From Wenzhouxiangella sp. XN201 (GTDB taxonomy: Bacteria > Pseudomonadota > Gammaproteobacteria > Xanthomonadales > Wenzhouxiangellaceae), in the NCBI RefSeq assembly GCF_011008905.1, contig NZ_JAAIVI010000022.1, forward strand, positions 115,414 through 179,413: a stretch of DNA of 64,000 bases. Direction: 5' to 3'. The notes below the pieces were generated by a model that worked only from the letters and a program-made list of their open reading frames with translations, made no database searches and was not told the DNA's origin. Positions 35,512 to 44,651 of this stretch are shown here, one piece after another; positions within the stretch are counted from its first letter, which is position 1, and every line of letters begins with the position of its first letter. Position numbers and translations under genes: made by a program.

Positions 35512-36660
35512 ATGAAGCTTTCCGAAGACATCGAAATGCTCAGAGAGACCGTCCGGCGCTTCGCCGAGGAGTCGATCGCCCCGCGCGCCGAGGAGATCGA
35601 CCGGTCCAACGAGTTCCCGCAGGAGCTGTGGCAGGAACTGGGCGAGATGGGTCTTCTGGGCATCACCATTCCGGAGCAGCACGGTGGCTCGGATATGGGC
35701 TACCTGGCGCACCTGGTGGCGATGGAGGAAATCTCTCGGGCCTCGGCGTCCATAGGCCTGTCCTACGGCGCTCACTCCAACCTCTGCCTCGACAACCTCT
35801 GCCGCAACGGTAGCGATACCCAGCGCGAAAAATTCGTGCCGAAACTGGTCTCCGGTGAATGGGTCGGCGCACTGGCCATGTCCGAGCCCGGTGCGGGCTC
35901 GGACGTAGTCGGATCGATGAGCTGCCGGGCCGAGAAGAAAGGCGACGTGTGGGTCGCCAATGGCTCGAAGATGTGGATCACCAACGGCCCGGAGTGCGAT
36001 GTCGCACTGGTCTACATGCGCACCGCCGGCAAGGATGCCGGCAGCAAATGCATGACCGCCTTCCTGGTCGAAAAGGACTTCGACGGGTTCGAGAAGGCCC
36101 AGAAACTCGACAAGCTCGGCATGCGCGGTTCCAATACTTGTGAGCTGGTGTTCGAGAACTGCGAGATTCCCGAAGAGAACGTGCTCGGCGAGGTCAACGA
36201 CGGCGTGAAGATCCTGATGTCGGGGCTGAATTCCGAGCGCCTGGTGCTTTCGGGCGGACCGATCGGCATCATGCAGGCGGCTATGGACAACGTGCTGCCC
36301 TACATCGCCGAACGCAAGCAATTCGGGCGGACCCTGTCGGATTTCGGTCTGATGCAGGCCAAGATCGGCGACATGTACGCCGCCCTGCAATCCTCGCGCG
36401 GCTTCGCCTACCAGGTCGCCTCCGACTACGACCAGGGCGAGCGCTCGCGCATCGACGCCGCCGCCTGCCTGCTGCACGCCTCGACCAGCGCGGTCAACGT
36501 GGCACTGGAAGCCATCCAGGCCCTGGGTGGCAACGGCTACATCAACGAATACCCAACCGGTCGGCTGCTCAGGGATGCCAAGCTCTACGACATCGGCGCC
36601 GGCACCAACGAGATTCGCCGCATGCTCATCGGCCGCGAACTCGCCGCTGGCCGTAGTTGA
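35512..36660 (+). CDS. ivd: Isovaleryl-CoA dehydrogenase
   Basis: A 382-residue acyl-CoA dehydrogenase oxidising isovaleryl-CoA to 3-methylcrotonyl-CoA with FAD. It contains the FAD-binding MSEPGAGSDVVG and WITNGPECDV, and the isovaleryl-specific pattern LNSERLVLSGGPIGIMQ, with the glutamate in SERL where this enzyme has its catalytic base. The C-terminal GRLLRDAKLYDIGAGTNEIRRMLIGRE is also characteristic. It is the second step of leucine breakdown after transamination or deamination and oxidative decarboxylation. Methylcrotonyl-CoA carboxylase and methylglutaconyl-CoA hydratase are not in this window. Confidence 0.93.
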   Translation: MKLSEDIEMLRETVRRFAEESIAPRAEEIDRSNEFPQELWQELGEMGLLGITIPEQHGGSDMGYLAHLVAMEEISRASASIGLSYGAHSNLCLDNLCRNGSDTQREKFVPKLVSGEWVGALAMSEPGAGSDVVGSMSCRAEKKGDVWVANGSKMWITNGPECDVALVYMRTAGKDAGSKCMTAFLVEKDFDGFEKAQKLDKLGMRGSNTCELVFENCEIPEENVLGEVNDGVKILMSGLNSERLVLSGGPIGIMQAAMDNVLPYIAERKQFGRTLSDFGLMQAKIGDMYAALQSSRGFAYQVASDYDQGERSRIDAAACLLHASTSAVNVALEAIQALGGNGYINEYPTGRLLRDAKLYDIGAGTNEIRRMLIGRELAAGRS

Positions 36661-36673
36661 TCCCGCCTGAATA

Positions 36674-36827
36674 TTGAAACCACGGAAATCACGGAACACA
36701 CGGTTGGGAATTCAGGGGGCTGCCCGCGTGACGTCGACTCCAATGCCGACGCACATGGGGCACAATAAGGTGTCTTTCCTCCACACCGGTTGATCTTTCC
36801 GTGAATTCCGTGGCTTCCGTGGTTACC
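36674..36827. repeat. ACGGAA-type inverted-repeat element (type A, copy 1)
   Basis: The left arm begins TTGAAACCACGGAAATC and continues with two further CACGG units (36676-36703). The right arm at 36796-36827 is the inverse complement (TTTCCGTGAATTCCGTGG...). The interior of about 92 bases has no gene. It lies between ivd and the SLC13 permease and may carry part of the permease's 5' region. Confidence 0.85.
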
Positions 36828-36865
36828 ATTTCGATGATGGCAAACAAGCCGGCAAAGAGTTCGAG

Positions 36866-38686
36866 ATGACCGTCGAGATCGGGCTCGTCTTCCTCATCAT
36901 CGGCATCGCGCTGTACCTGTTCGCCAGCGAGAAGTTTCCGCTCGACGTCACCGCTTTCCTGATTCTGGTTTCCGTCACCGCGATTCCGCTGCTTTTCCAC
37001 TCCGATTGGCTCCTCGAGCGCGGCATCGACCTGCAGTCGGCATTCCCGACCGTGCGCGAGGGACTTTCGGGGCTTTCGTCACCGGCCACGGTGACGGTTT
37101 TGGCGATGTTCATTCTTTCCGCCGGCGTCCAGCGTTCGGGGCTGATTCACCGCCTCGGCAAGCTTCTGGCCCCCTGGATGAGCGGGCCGGAATGGCGTCA
37201 GATCACGATCATCGCGCTGCTGGTCGGACCGGTCTCGGGGCTGATCAACAACACTGCCGCGGTTGCGGTGGCCATTCCACTCGTGCTCGATATGGCCAAG
37301 CGTTCGGGCTCACAGGCCTCCCGCCTGCTGCTGCCGCTGAGCTTCCTGGCCATGATGGGGGGTACGCTGACCCTGGTCGGCACCTCGACTAACTTGCTGG
37401 CTTCTTCGCTGCTGGCCGAATCCGAGGCATTTGGCCGCGAGATCGGCATGTTCGAGTTCACGCATCTGGGGTTGATCGTTCTGGCGACCGGCCTGATCTA
37501 TTTCCTGTTCATCGGCCGCTGGCTGATGCCTGAGCGCGACCGCATACAGGTTCACGACACGGACGAAGAAAGCTTCATCTTTGAAGTGCAGGTCCGTTCT
37601 GGCAGCAACCTGGTTGGCAAGAGCATCAGAGAGGCGGGCTTCGACGAACGCACCGGCACCGAGGCCGTCCGACTGGTGCGCGACGAACACTCGCATATCA
37701 AACGCGCGGCGACAACGCGGCTCAAGGTGAACGACATCCTGCACCTGCGCGGCAACCGTCGGCAGGTCGCCGATCTGATCAAGTCGGATGATGTCGAAGT
37801 GCTGTCGAATTTTGGCCAGGCGCGGCGCGTCCGTTCCGACGGCCACCTGACGCGCCTTTTGCTGCGCAACGATCGAGTGTTCGAGAACACACCGGGCCGT
37901 GAAGTTGATTTCTGGCAACGCTACCAGGCCCGCGTGGTTGGACTGGAGGTCGAGTCGGTCGACTCACAGCGCCTGGCCGAAGAGCGGCTGACTGTGGGAG
38001 AGATCGTGCTGGTCCAGGTCTCCTCGACCGCGCATGATCGCCTGCGCCGCCACCCCGACGTGGTCGTCCTCGATACCTTCGAGGACGATTTCGATACCGC
38101 TCGCATGTGGTCGGCCGGCCTGGTCGTCGCCGGTGTGATTCTGGCGGCCACACTCACACCGCTGCCGATTGTCATTACCGCGCTGATCGGCGTGGTGGCC
38201 ATGTTCTTCTGCGGCTGCCTGACGCGAGAGGATCTCTACTCGGGCGTGTCCTGGAACGTCATTTTTCTGCTTGCCGGCGTGATTCCGCTTGGCATCGCCA
38301 TGACCAAGTCGGGTGCGGCCGAATGGCTGGCCACGATGCTGGCCACGAATGCCAGCGGCTGGCATCCCCTGCTTGTACTCATGGCCCTGTACCTGATCAC
38401 CACCGTGTTGACCGAAATGGTCAGCAACAATGCTTCGGTGGTGATCCTGGTGCCGGTGGCCATCAGTGTCGCCAGCCAGTTGGCCATGCCGATTTTTCCC
38501 GTCGTGCTGATCGTGATGTTCGCCGCCTCGACCAGCTTCCTGTCCCCGGTCGGCTACCAGACCAACACCATGATCTATGGTACCGGGCTTTACCGTTTTA
38601 CCGACTTTGCCAAGGTCGGTGCGCCACTCAACCTGATACTGATGGTGGTCACCAGCACTTCGATCTACTGGCTATGGCCCGTGTGA
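36866..38686 (+). CDS. SLC13/DASS-family anion permease with two RCK_C (TrkA-C) domains
   Basis: A 606-residue carrier. Two membrane halves of the CitT/ArsB-like superfamily flank two cytoplasmic TrkA-C (RCK_C) domains at about residues 230-300 and 350-420 (VQVRSGSNLVGKSIREAGF; LEVESVDSQRLAEERLTVGE). The first half has the SNT-type motif GTSTNLLAS, the second TEMVSNNASVV and SPVGYQTN. Members transport sulfate, dicarboxylates or other anions, often with sodium; the substrate cannot be set from sequence. A convergent secreted protease gene lies downstream, and ivd upstream. Confidence 0.91.
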   Translation: MTVEIGLVFLIIGIALYLFASEKFPLDVTAFLILVSVTAIPLLFHSDWLLERGIDLQSAFPTVREGLSGLSSPATVTVLAMFILSAGVQRSGLIHRLGKLLAPWMSGPEWRQITIIALLVGPVSGLINNTAAVAVAIPLVLDMAKRSGSQASRLLLPLSFLAMMGGTLTLVGTSTNLLASSLLAESEAFGREIGMFEFTHLGLIVLATGLIYFLFIGRWLMPERDRIQVHDTDEESFIFEVQVRSGSNLVGKSIREAGFDERTGTEAVRLVRDEHSHIKRAATTRLKVNDILHLRGNRRQVADLIKSDDVEVLSNFGQARRVRSDGHLTRLLLRNDRVFENTPGREVDFWQRYQARVVGLEVESVDSQRLAEERLTVGEIVLVQVSSTAHDRLRRHPDVVVLDTFEDDFDTARMWSAGLVVAGVILAATLTPLPIVITALIGVVAMFFCGCLTREDLYSGVSWNVIFLLAGVIPLGIAMTKSGAAEWLATMLATNASGWHPLLVLMALYLITTVLTEMVSNNASVVILVPVAISVASQLAMPIFPVVLIVMFAASTSFLSPVGYQTNTMIYGTGLYRFTDFAKVGAPLNLILMVVTSTSIYWLWPV

Positions 38687-38760
38687 CCGGCACCCGGGGG
38701 ATCCGTTTGGCGGCGGCCCGCAAGATCGGTTCCAGTCCCCAGGCGCTGCAGTAAGAAGAA

Positions 38761-38781
38761 GGGGCCGCGCTTGGCGGCCCC
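38761..38781 (-). terminator. Rho-independent terminator of the subtilase gene
   Basis: Read leftward, GGGGCCGC pairs with GCGGCCCC across a five-base loop and is followed by TTCTTCTT. The hairpin is about 33 bases after the stop of the leftward S8 peptidase gene. Confidence 0.8.
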
Positions 38782-38813
38782 GATTCCGGAGATCGAAATA
38801 ATCACTTGCATGC

Positions 38814-40859
38814 TCAGTCGGCGATCCTTACCGAGGTCTCGGTACTCTCCAGGGTGTAGTTGGTAAGCACGCTGATATAGCCCTCGATAACCCAGGTGTA
38901 GGTTCCGGCTTCGCTGATATCGGCCACGGCGATTTCAGGCTGTTCCAGCGATGCCGCCGAGGCGACTTCCTGGCCGCTGGGGTCGTAGAGTCGCAGATCC
39001 AGGTCGGCGAACACGTCCCAGTCAAGAATTCCTTCGATCCGAATAGTGCCCGGCTCAACCTCGAAGTCGATCATTTCGACCGACACATTCTCGGCTGATG
39101 GCCCCATGGTGCCCGTGTACACCGTGGTCTCCTCGACCAACTCGGCATCGATATCGAACAATTCACCGGGAATCCTGAACCCATCGAAATAGGTCCGTCC
39201 GTCGATCGGAATCAGCTCGACGGTGTGAATACCCGCACCCAGACCGGAGAATGCACGCGCTGCCATGGTCGTGACATCGTCGAAGTAACTGACCCGGCCA
39301 TGGAAATGGTCGTCGATATAGACATCAGCCACACCGCCCTGCTTGTCGCGCGGCAGAGGAAGCTGCAAGGTGTCGCCCGAAAAACGTCCAAAAACATGCC
39401 CCCCGCGGCGGGAATCGATCCATTGCACGCTGCCGCCCTCGGCCGAATCATGGCTGCGGCTGCGCCACTTTCCGGAAAGCGCCAGGCGCGAATCGGTATC
39501 GTCGATCCGGTTCCATTCGCCGCTGGCCGACCAACGAGACTGCCCCTCGAGAAACTCGATGCGCTCGCCGTCGGTTTCCTGGGCCAGGACGGCCGCATTG
39601 AGGACATTGATATGTCCGGCACCCACCTCGTGAAACTCGTAGCCGAACATCGGGTCGGCGCTTTCCATGAGGATGTCGAGCACCTGGTCGGGCGAAAGCA
39701 TGGGATTGGCCTCGAGCAGCACGGCGGCCGTGCCGGCGACAAAGGGCGTGGCCATGCTGGTACCGCTCATTGTCGCGTAATAGGTGTAGTACTCGGGGTC
39801 CAGCACCGGGCCCAGCAGGGGAAGCGGCGTATTGACTGCACGTGTCGAGGTAATGGTCGAGCCTGGCGCGGTGATGTCGGGGTGTTTGTAAGGGTGATCC
39901 GGCACGCCCCGGCTGGAAAAATCGGCCAGTTGGGCGTCCTGGGTACCAGCTGCCACGCTGATCGCCCACGGCGCCAGCGCATACGGGTTGACCGTGTCTT
40001 CGGCACCGTCGTTCCCGGCGGCAAACAGCACGACCATACCTCGGCGATACGCTTCGTAGGAGGCCTTGTTGATCGGATTGTTGGGGTCGAATTCGGGCCC
40101 GCCGGTGGCACCCCAGGAATTTGTAATGATGTCGATGCCCAGTCGTTCCTGGTTGCCGATGGCATAGTCGAAGCCGATCAGCGCGTAAAGAATGGCGATG
40201 GCTTCACCGGCACCGAGTCCCACAATGTCGGACTCCGGGGCGATGCCGGCCAGCGCATACGGCCGCCGAGGATCATCTGCCGAGACTTCACCCGTGCCAC
40301 CCACCGTTCCGGCGACATGCGTTCCGTGTCCCGAACTGGTGTCGGTATTGAGCTGGCCTTCGGCGTAGAGAGTCTGCCCGCCCAGCAGGCCCAGGTCGCC
40401 GATGATCTTGACGTTCTCGATCGTCTTGGTGCCGAACTCGAGATCGGGATGGGTTGCGTCCACGCCCGAATCCAGCACGGCAATGGTCACCCCACGACCT
40501 TTGATATCGAGCGTATCGTGCATCAGGTGGCCGTCGGTGATCTGTCCGGAGTTGTAGTTGAAGTACTCCAGCGGGGCGTTGAAGTAGATGCTTTCGACGC
40601 CGCTCAACCCGGAGACCAGATCGATTTCGGCGTTACTCAGCGTCAGGCCGGCCATGGGCAGCACTTCGAGCTTGAGCGCCGAGAGGCCAAGCACGTCGAG
40701 CTGGCTCAGGTCGTTACGTTTTTCGAACGTGACAATGACCTCGCATGGACACTCGCCGGCATCCATGTTTTGCTGCAATAAGGGGTCGATCGCAACATCG
40801 GCCTGGGCATGACCGGCGAAGGCCAGGCACAGGGCGATTGGAATCAATTGGCGTTTCAT
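38814..40859 (-). CDS. Secreted S8-family serine protease (subtilase)
   Basis: A 681-residue exported protease. It has a signal peptide (KRQLIPIALCLAFAGHAQA), a propeptide region of about 100 residues, and a subtilisin domain with the catalytic Asp in AVLDSGVDATHPDL, His in SGHGTHVAGTV and Ser in MSGTSMATPFVAG. After the peptidase domain come a beta-rich linker and a C-terminal prepeptidase-type domain (DWDVFADLDLRLYDPSGQEVA) that is often removed after export. It should digest external protein. The gene is single, with its own terminator, and divergent from the thiolase gene across about 200 bases. Confidence 0.93.
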   Translation of the reverse strand: MKRQLIPIALCLAFAGHAQADVAIDPLLQQNMDAGECPCEVIVTFEKRNDLSQLDVLGLSALKLEVLPMAGLTLSNAEIDLVSGLSGVESIYFNAPLEYFNYNSGQITDGHLMHDTLDIKGRGVTIAVLDSGVDATHPDLEFGTKTIENVKIIGDLGLLGGQTLYAEGQLNTDTSSGHGTHVAGTVGGTGEVSADDPRRPYALAGIAPESDIVGLGAGEAIAILYALIGFDYAIGNQERLGIDIITNSWGATGGPEFDPNNPINKASYEAYRRGMVVLFAAGNDGAEDTVNPYALAPWAISVAAGTQDAQLADFSSRGVPDHPYKHPDITAPGSTITSTRAVNTPLPLLGPVLDPEYYTYYATMSGTSMATPFVAGTAAVLLEANPMLSPDQVLDILMESADPMFGYEFHEVGAGHINVLNAAVLAQETDGERIEFLEGQSRWSASGEWNRIDDTDSRLALSGKWRSRSHDSAEGGSVQWIDSRRGGHVFGRFSGDTLQLPLPRDKQGGVADVYIDDHFHGRVSYFDDVTTMAARAFSGLGAGIHTVELIPIDGRTYFDGFRIPGELFDIDAELVEETTVYTGTMGPSAENVSVEMIDFEVEPGTIRIEGILDWDVFADLDLRLYDPSGQEVASAASLEQPEIAVADISEAGTYTWVIEGYISVLTNYTLESTETSVRIAD

Positions 40860-41062
40860 GATGGAAATACCTCGGTTGAATTGCTACCGAGTATCGACCT
40901 CCCGTGGCCCGTGCCACCACCCGGGAGATCACCCACGAAAACCGGGGAAAACCCTCAGCCCAAGAACGGACCGCCCGCCGGAACACAGGCCGGTCTGCCC
41001 AACCTCGATCGTTCCTCATGCGATAATAGCCGGCTGAGTCCCACAAACACGGATAGCCCCCC

Positions 41063-42232
41063 ATGACCGATTCCATTGTCATCGTTTCCGCCCGTCGTAC
41101 CGCTGTCGGCTCCTTCCAGGGCCAGTTTGCACCGGTCAAGTCGCCCGAGTTGGGTGCGGCCGCCATCCAGGCGGCGCTGAGCGACGCCGGGATCCGCGGC
41201 GAGGATGTCTCCGAAGTCATCATGGGCTGCGTGCTGCCGGCTGGCGTCGGGCAGGCACCGGCCCGCCAGGCCTCCCTCGGTGCCGGCGTACCGGTCAGCA
41301 CCGGCTGCACCACCATCAACAAGGTCTGTGGATCGGGCATGAAGGCCGTCATGCAGGGCGCCGACGCGCTGCTGGCCGGCTCGGCCGATATCGTGGTTGC
41401 CGGGGGCATGGAGTCGATGACCAACGCGCCCTACATGGCCGAGCGCGGCCTGCGCATGGGCCATGCCAAATTCCTCGACCACATGTTCTTCGACGGCCTG
41501 CAGAACCCCTATGACGGCCAGATGATGGGCCAGTTCGGCGAGCAGTGCGTGGCCAAGTACGGCTTCACCCGCGACGCGCAGGACGCCTTTTCCAAAGCCT
41601 CGGTCGAGCGCGCCCTGGCGGCGATCGAATCCGACGCCTTCGCCGCCGAGATCACGCCGGTGACGGTCAAGACCCGCAAGGGCGAGGTCGAGGTCAGCAC
41701 CGACGAAGAACCGGCCAACTGCCCGGTCGACAAGATGCCCAAGCTGCGCCCGGCCTTTGCCAAGGACGGCACCATCACCGCCGCCAGCTCCTCGAAAATA
41801 TCCGACGGTGCGGCCGCCACGGTCCTGATGCGCGAGTCCGATGCCGAATCCCGCGGCGCCAAGCCGCTGGCACGCATCGTTGCCCATGCCACGCACTCAC
41901 AGGAACCGGAATGGTTCACCACGGCCCCGGTCGGCGCCATCTCGAAGGTGCTCGACAAGGCTGGCTGGAAGGCCGAGGAAGTCGACCTGTTCGAGATCAA
42001 CGAGGCCTTCGCTGCCGTCACCATGGCAGCCATGACCGAACTCGAGCTGCCGCACGAGAAGGTCAACGTCAACGGTGGCGCCTGCGCTCTGGGCCATCCG
42101 ATCGGCGCCAGCGGTGCACGCATCCTGGTGACGCTCATCCACGCCTTGAAAAACCGCGGCGGCAAGCGCGGCATTGCCAGCCTGTGCATCGGCGGTGGCG
42201 AGGCCACGGCAATTGCCATCGAACTCGTTTGA
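41063..42232 (+). CDS. Acetyl-CoA C-acetyltransferase (thiolase)
   Basis: A 389-residue thiolase. The active cysteine lies in NKVCGSGMKAVM, and the remaining catalytic residues lie in INEAFA, GGACALGHPIGASGARI and a C-terminal CIGGGEATA. It cleaves or makes acetoacetyl-CoA. Followed after 4 bases by HMG-CoA lyase, it should take acetoacetyl-CoA from ketone or leucine breakdown to two acetyl-CoA. It could also act in polyhydroxybutyrate synthesis, but no phb genes are nearby. Confidence 0.94.
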   Translation: MTDSIVIVSARRTAVGSFQGQFAPVKSPELGAAAIQAALSDAGIRGEDVSEVIMGCVLPAGVGQAPARQASLGAGVPVSTGCTTINKVCGSGMKAVMQGADALLAGSADIVVAGGMESMTNAPYMAERGLRMGHAKFLDHMFFDGLQNPYDGQMMGQFGEQCVAKYGFTRDAQDAFSKASVERALAAIESDAFAAEITPVTVKTRKGEVEVSTDEEPANCPVDKMPKLRPAFAKDGTITAASSSKISDGAAATVLMRESDAESRGAKPLARIVAHATHSQEPEWFTTAPVGAISKVLDKAGWKAEEVDLFEINEAFAAVTMAAMTELELPHEKVNVNGGACALGHPIGASGARILVTLIHALKNRGGKRGIASLCIGGGEATAIAIELV

Positions 42233-42236
42233 GGCG

Positions 42237-43130
42237 ATGACTGACAAGGTCACCATTGTCGAGGTCGGGCCGCGTGACGGGCTCCAGAACGAGTCCTACA
42301 CGATTCCGACGCAGGTCAAGATCGAGCTGATCGAGCGCCTGGCCGATTCGGGCCTGGGCGTCATCGAGGCGACGAGCTTCGTCGCCGCCCCCGCCATTCC
42401 GCAACTGGCCGATGCCGAGGAAGTCTTCGAGCGCCTCGAGCGGAGATCGGGCGTACGTTACCCGGTCCTCGTGCCCAACGAGAAGGGATACGAGCGTGCC
42501 CGAAAGGTGGGCGCCGAAGAAGTGGCCGTATTTTCCGCCGCTTCCGAGGCCTTCAATCAGCGAAACATCAACTGCTCGATTGCCGAATCGCTGGAACGTT
42601 TTGCACCCGTACTGGCCCGTGCCCGGGAAGACGGGGTGCGCGTGCGCGGCTATGTCTCCACCGTACTGGGCTGTCCCTATCAGGGTGACGTGCCGGTTGC
42701 CGACGTGGTGCGGGTGGCGGAGGCTCTGTTCGACGCCGGCTGTGCCGAAATTTCCCTGGGCGACACGATCGGCGTCGGCACGCCGAACAAGGCGCGTGAA
42801 ATGCTCGAAACCGTCGCCCGCTCGGTCCCGATGGAACAGCTCGCCGTTCACTTCCACGATACATACGGCCAGGCCCTGGCCAACATTTACACCTGCCTGG
42901 ACGCAGGCGTGCGCGTGGTCGACTCCTCGGTGGCCGGCCTCGGCGGCTGTCCCTACGCCCGCGGCGCGACCGGTAACGTCGCCACCGAGGACGTCGTTTA
43001 CATGCTCCACGGTCTGGGCCTGGAAACTGGCGTCGACCTGATGCAACTCGCCCGAGTCGGCGACTGGATCGCCGGCGAACTCGACCGGCCCCGCTCAAAG
43101 ACGGGCCAGGCGATCCTCAAGCGGAGTTAG
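42237..43130 (+). CDS. mvaB: Hydroxymethylglutaryl-CoA lyase
   Basis: A 297-residue lyase splitting HMG-CoA to acetyl-CoA and acetoacetate. It begins with the DRE-TIM signature VEVGPRDGLQNE and carries the active-site loop cysteine motif SVAGLGGCPYARGATGN and the metal-binding HFHDTYGQ. It is translated just after thiolase (4-base gap) from ATG 42237. Together with isovaleryl-CoA dehydrogenase and acetoacetyl-CoA synthetase it belongs to leucine breakdown. A repeat element with its own gene follows. Confidence 0.94.
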   Translation: MTDKVTIVEVGPRDGLQNESYTIPTQVKIELIERLADSGLGVIEATSFVAAPAIPQLADAEEVFERLERRSGVRYPVLVPNEKGYERARKVGAEEVAVFSAASEAFNQRNINCSIAESLERFAPVLARAREDGVRVRGYVSTVLGCPYQGDVPVADVVRVAEALFDAGCAEISLGDTIGVGTPNKAREMLETVARSVPMEQLAVHFHDTYGQALANIYTCLDAGVRVVDSSVAGLGGCPYARGATGNVATEDVVYMLHGLGLETGVDLMQLARVGDWIAGELDRPRSKTGQAILKRS

Positions 43131-43144
43131 AAAGGCTCTGGAAG

Positions 43145-43650
43145 TGAAAAACCTTTAGAACGCAAAGCAGCGAAGCAGCAAAGAACGCAAAGAAGAGATG
43201 AACTAAAAGCCTACAGGCATGAATCGATCGGAACTGGAAGGTCTTGCGAGAGAGACAGTGGACTGTGTATTCAAGGTGCACAGCGCTCTTGGGCCTGGTC
43301 TACTGGAGTCGGCTTATCAGGCATGCTTGGCGCATGAGCTCCAAAAACGCGGGTACAGGGTTGCTACAGAAGTTCTGCTCCCACTGCGTTACGACGGACT
43401 GGAGATCGAAAAAGCATTTCGGGTGGACATGCTGGTCCATGACACTGTTCTAATCGAGAACAAAGTGACGCAAGAGGTTCTGCCGGTTCACAAATCTCAG
43501 GTCTTTACCTACTTGAAATTGACGGGCCTTCAGTTAGGACTCTTAATCAATTGGAATACACGACTCATCAAGCACGGCATTTCTCGCGTCGTCAATAACC
43601 TGTAGGTCCTTCTTTGCGTTCTTCGCTGCTTCGCTGCTTTGCGTTCCAAA
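43145..43650 (+). mobile_element. GCAAAG-type inverted-repeat element carrying a GxxExxY gene (type C)
   Basis: Left arm at 43158-43196 reads AACGCAAAG followed by CAGCGAAGCAGC, AAAG and AACGCAAAG units; the right arm at 43609-43647 is nearly its perfect inverse complement over about 39 bases, and similarity extends outward (AAAACCTTTAG against its counterpart). Between the arms is one gene of 128 codons in the same orientation as neighbours and little else. The arms are built of tandem 8-9 base units as in the other elements. No clear target duplication is visible. Confidence 0.8.
43219..43605 (+). CDS. GxxExxY protein, PD-(D/E)XK nuclease-like (PDDEXK_3)
   Basis: A 128-residue protein with the family motif GLLESAY at residues 27-33 and a PD-(D/E)XK-like core: Asp 70 in FRVDML, then IENK at 79-82 (E80-x-K82) and QVFTY with Gln 94 and Tyr 98. 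These are the usual nuclease positions, although activity is not shown for the family as far as I know. Base composition is visibly less GC-rich than its neighbours, suggesting transfer. It lies alone between inverted tandem-repeat arms and separates HMG-CoA lyase from the HSD10-like dehydrogenase. I propose it acts on, or helps spread, such repeats; this is inference. Confidence 0.88.
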   Translation: MNRSELEGLARETVDCVFKVHSALGPGLLESAYQACLAHELQKRGYRVATEVLLPLRYDGLEIEKAFRVDMLVHDTVLIENKVTQEVLPVHKSQVFTYLKLTGLQLGLLINWNTRLIKHGISRVVNNL

Positions 43651-43683
43651 GATTTTGATTTTCGAACAACCAGGAGAAAACCA

Positions 43684-44454
43684 ATGGATACCAACAAGAT
43701 CAAAGCCGTCATCACCGGCGGCGTATCGGGCCTGGGCCTTGCCGTGGCCGAGCACTTCGTTTCGCTCGGTGGGAAAGTCGCCCTGCTCGACGTTAACGAA
43801 GACAAGGCCGCTGAGGCCGTTGGCAAGCTCGGGGAGGAGAAGGCAAAGTTCTTCAAGACCGACGTCACCAGCGAATCGCAGGTCGAACAGGTCCTGTCGG
43901 ATGCGAAGGACTGGCTTGGCGAAATCAACGTCACCGTCAACTGTGCCGGCATCCTGGGTGCCGGCCGCGTGCTCGGTCGCGAAGCCCCCATGCCGCTCAA
44001 TATCTTCTCGCAGACGGTCATGGTCAACCTGGTCGGCAGCTTCAATGTAGGCAAGGCCGCGGCCAACCTGATGCAGCACAATGAGCCCAACGATGATGGC
44101 GAGCGCGGTGTGATCATCAACACGGCGTCGGTGGCCGCCTATGAAGGACAGATCGGCCAGGCCGCCTATTCCGCCTCCAAGGGCGGCGTGGTCGGCATGA
44201 CCTTGCCGATGGCACGCGAGTTTACCCGTTTCGGCGTTCGCGTGATGACCATCGCGCCGGGCGTCTTCCACACCCCGATGGTCGATGTGATGCCCGAGAA
44301 AGTGCAGCAGGCCCTGGGCGAGTCGATTCCCTTCCCCAAGCGACTCGGCAAGCCGGAGGAGTTCGCCCGCCTGGCCGCGCACATCGTCGAAAACGCCTAC
44401 TTCAACGGCACGACCCTGCGTCTCGACGGTGCCGTGCGTCTGGAGCCCAAGTAA
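43684..44454 (+). CDS. HSD10-like short-chain dehydrogenase (3-hydroxyacyl-CoA type)
   Basis: A 256-residue SDR with cofactor motif GGVSGLGLAVA, catalytic Ser in NTASVAAYEGQ and YSASK. The sequence is close to the mitochondrial HSD10/17-beta-HSD type 10 pattern, including NCAGILGAGRVLGREAP and LNIFSQTVMVNLVGSFNVGKAAANLM. That enzyme oxidises 2-methyl-3-hydroxybutyryl-CoA in isoleucine breakdown, which fits this catabolic region. AGGAG precedes ATG 43684. A short type A element follows its 3' end. Confidence 0.9.
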   Translation: MDTNKIKAVITGGVSGLGLAVAEHFVSLGGKVALLDVNEDKAAEAVGKLGEEKAKFFKTDVTSESQVEQVLSDAKDWLGEINVTVNCAGILGAGRVLGREAPMPLNIFSQTVMVNLVGSFNVGKAAANLMQHNEPNDDGERGVIINTASVAAYEGQIGQAAYSASKGGVVGMTLPMAREFTRFGVRVMTIAPGVFHTPMVDVMPEKVQQALGESIPFPKRLGKPEEFARLAAHIVENAYFNGTTLRLDGAVRLEPK

Positions 44455-44469
44455 ATCTAGGTCAAAACC

Positions 44470-44543
44470 ATAAACCACGGAATACACGGACTCTGCATAA
44501 ATCCAGTAAGGCCCTCCGTGCCTTTCCGTGTTTTCCGTGGTTA
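44470..44543. repeat. ACGGAA-type inverted-repeat element (type A, copy 2)
   Basis: The left arm holds AAACCACGGAATACACGGA (44472-44490); the right arm at 44514-44543 has three TTTCCGTG units ending CCGTGGTTA. The interior is only about 23 bases, so the whole can fold as a single hairpin between the SDR and MscS genes. Confidence 0.85.
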
Positions 44544-44651
44544 CAGGGTTCGGGAACTAATCCCGGCGTTGACACCCCGGCGACATTCTTGACGTAGGCT
44601 CATGGGCTGAATCATGATTCCGCAATAACCCGAAAAATCAGGGAGACTCGC

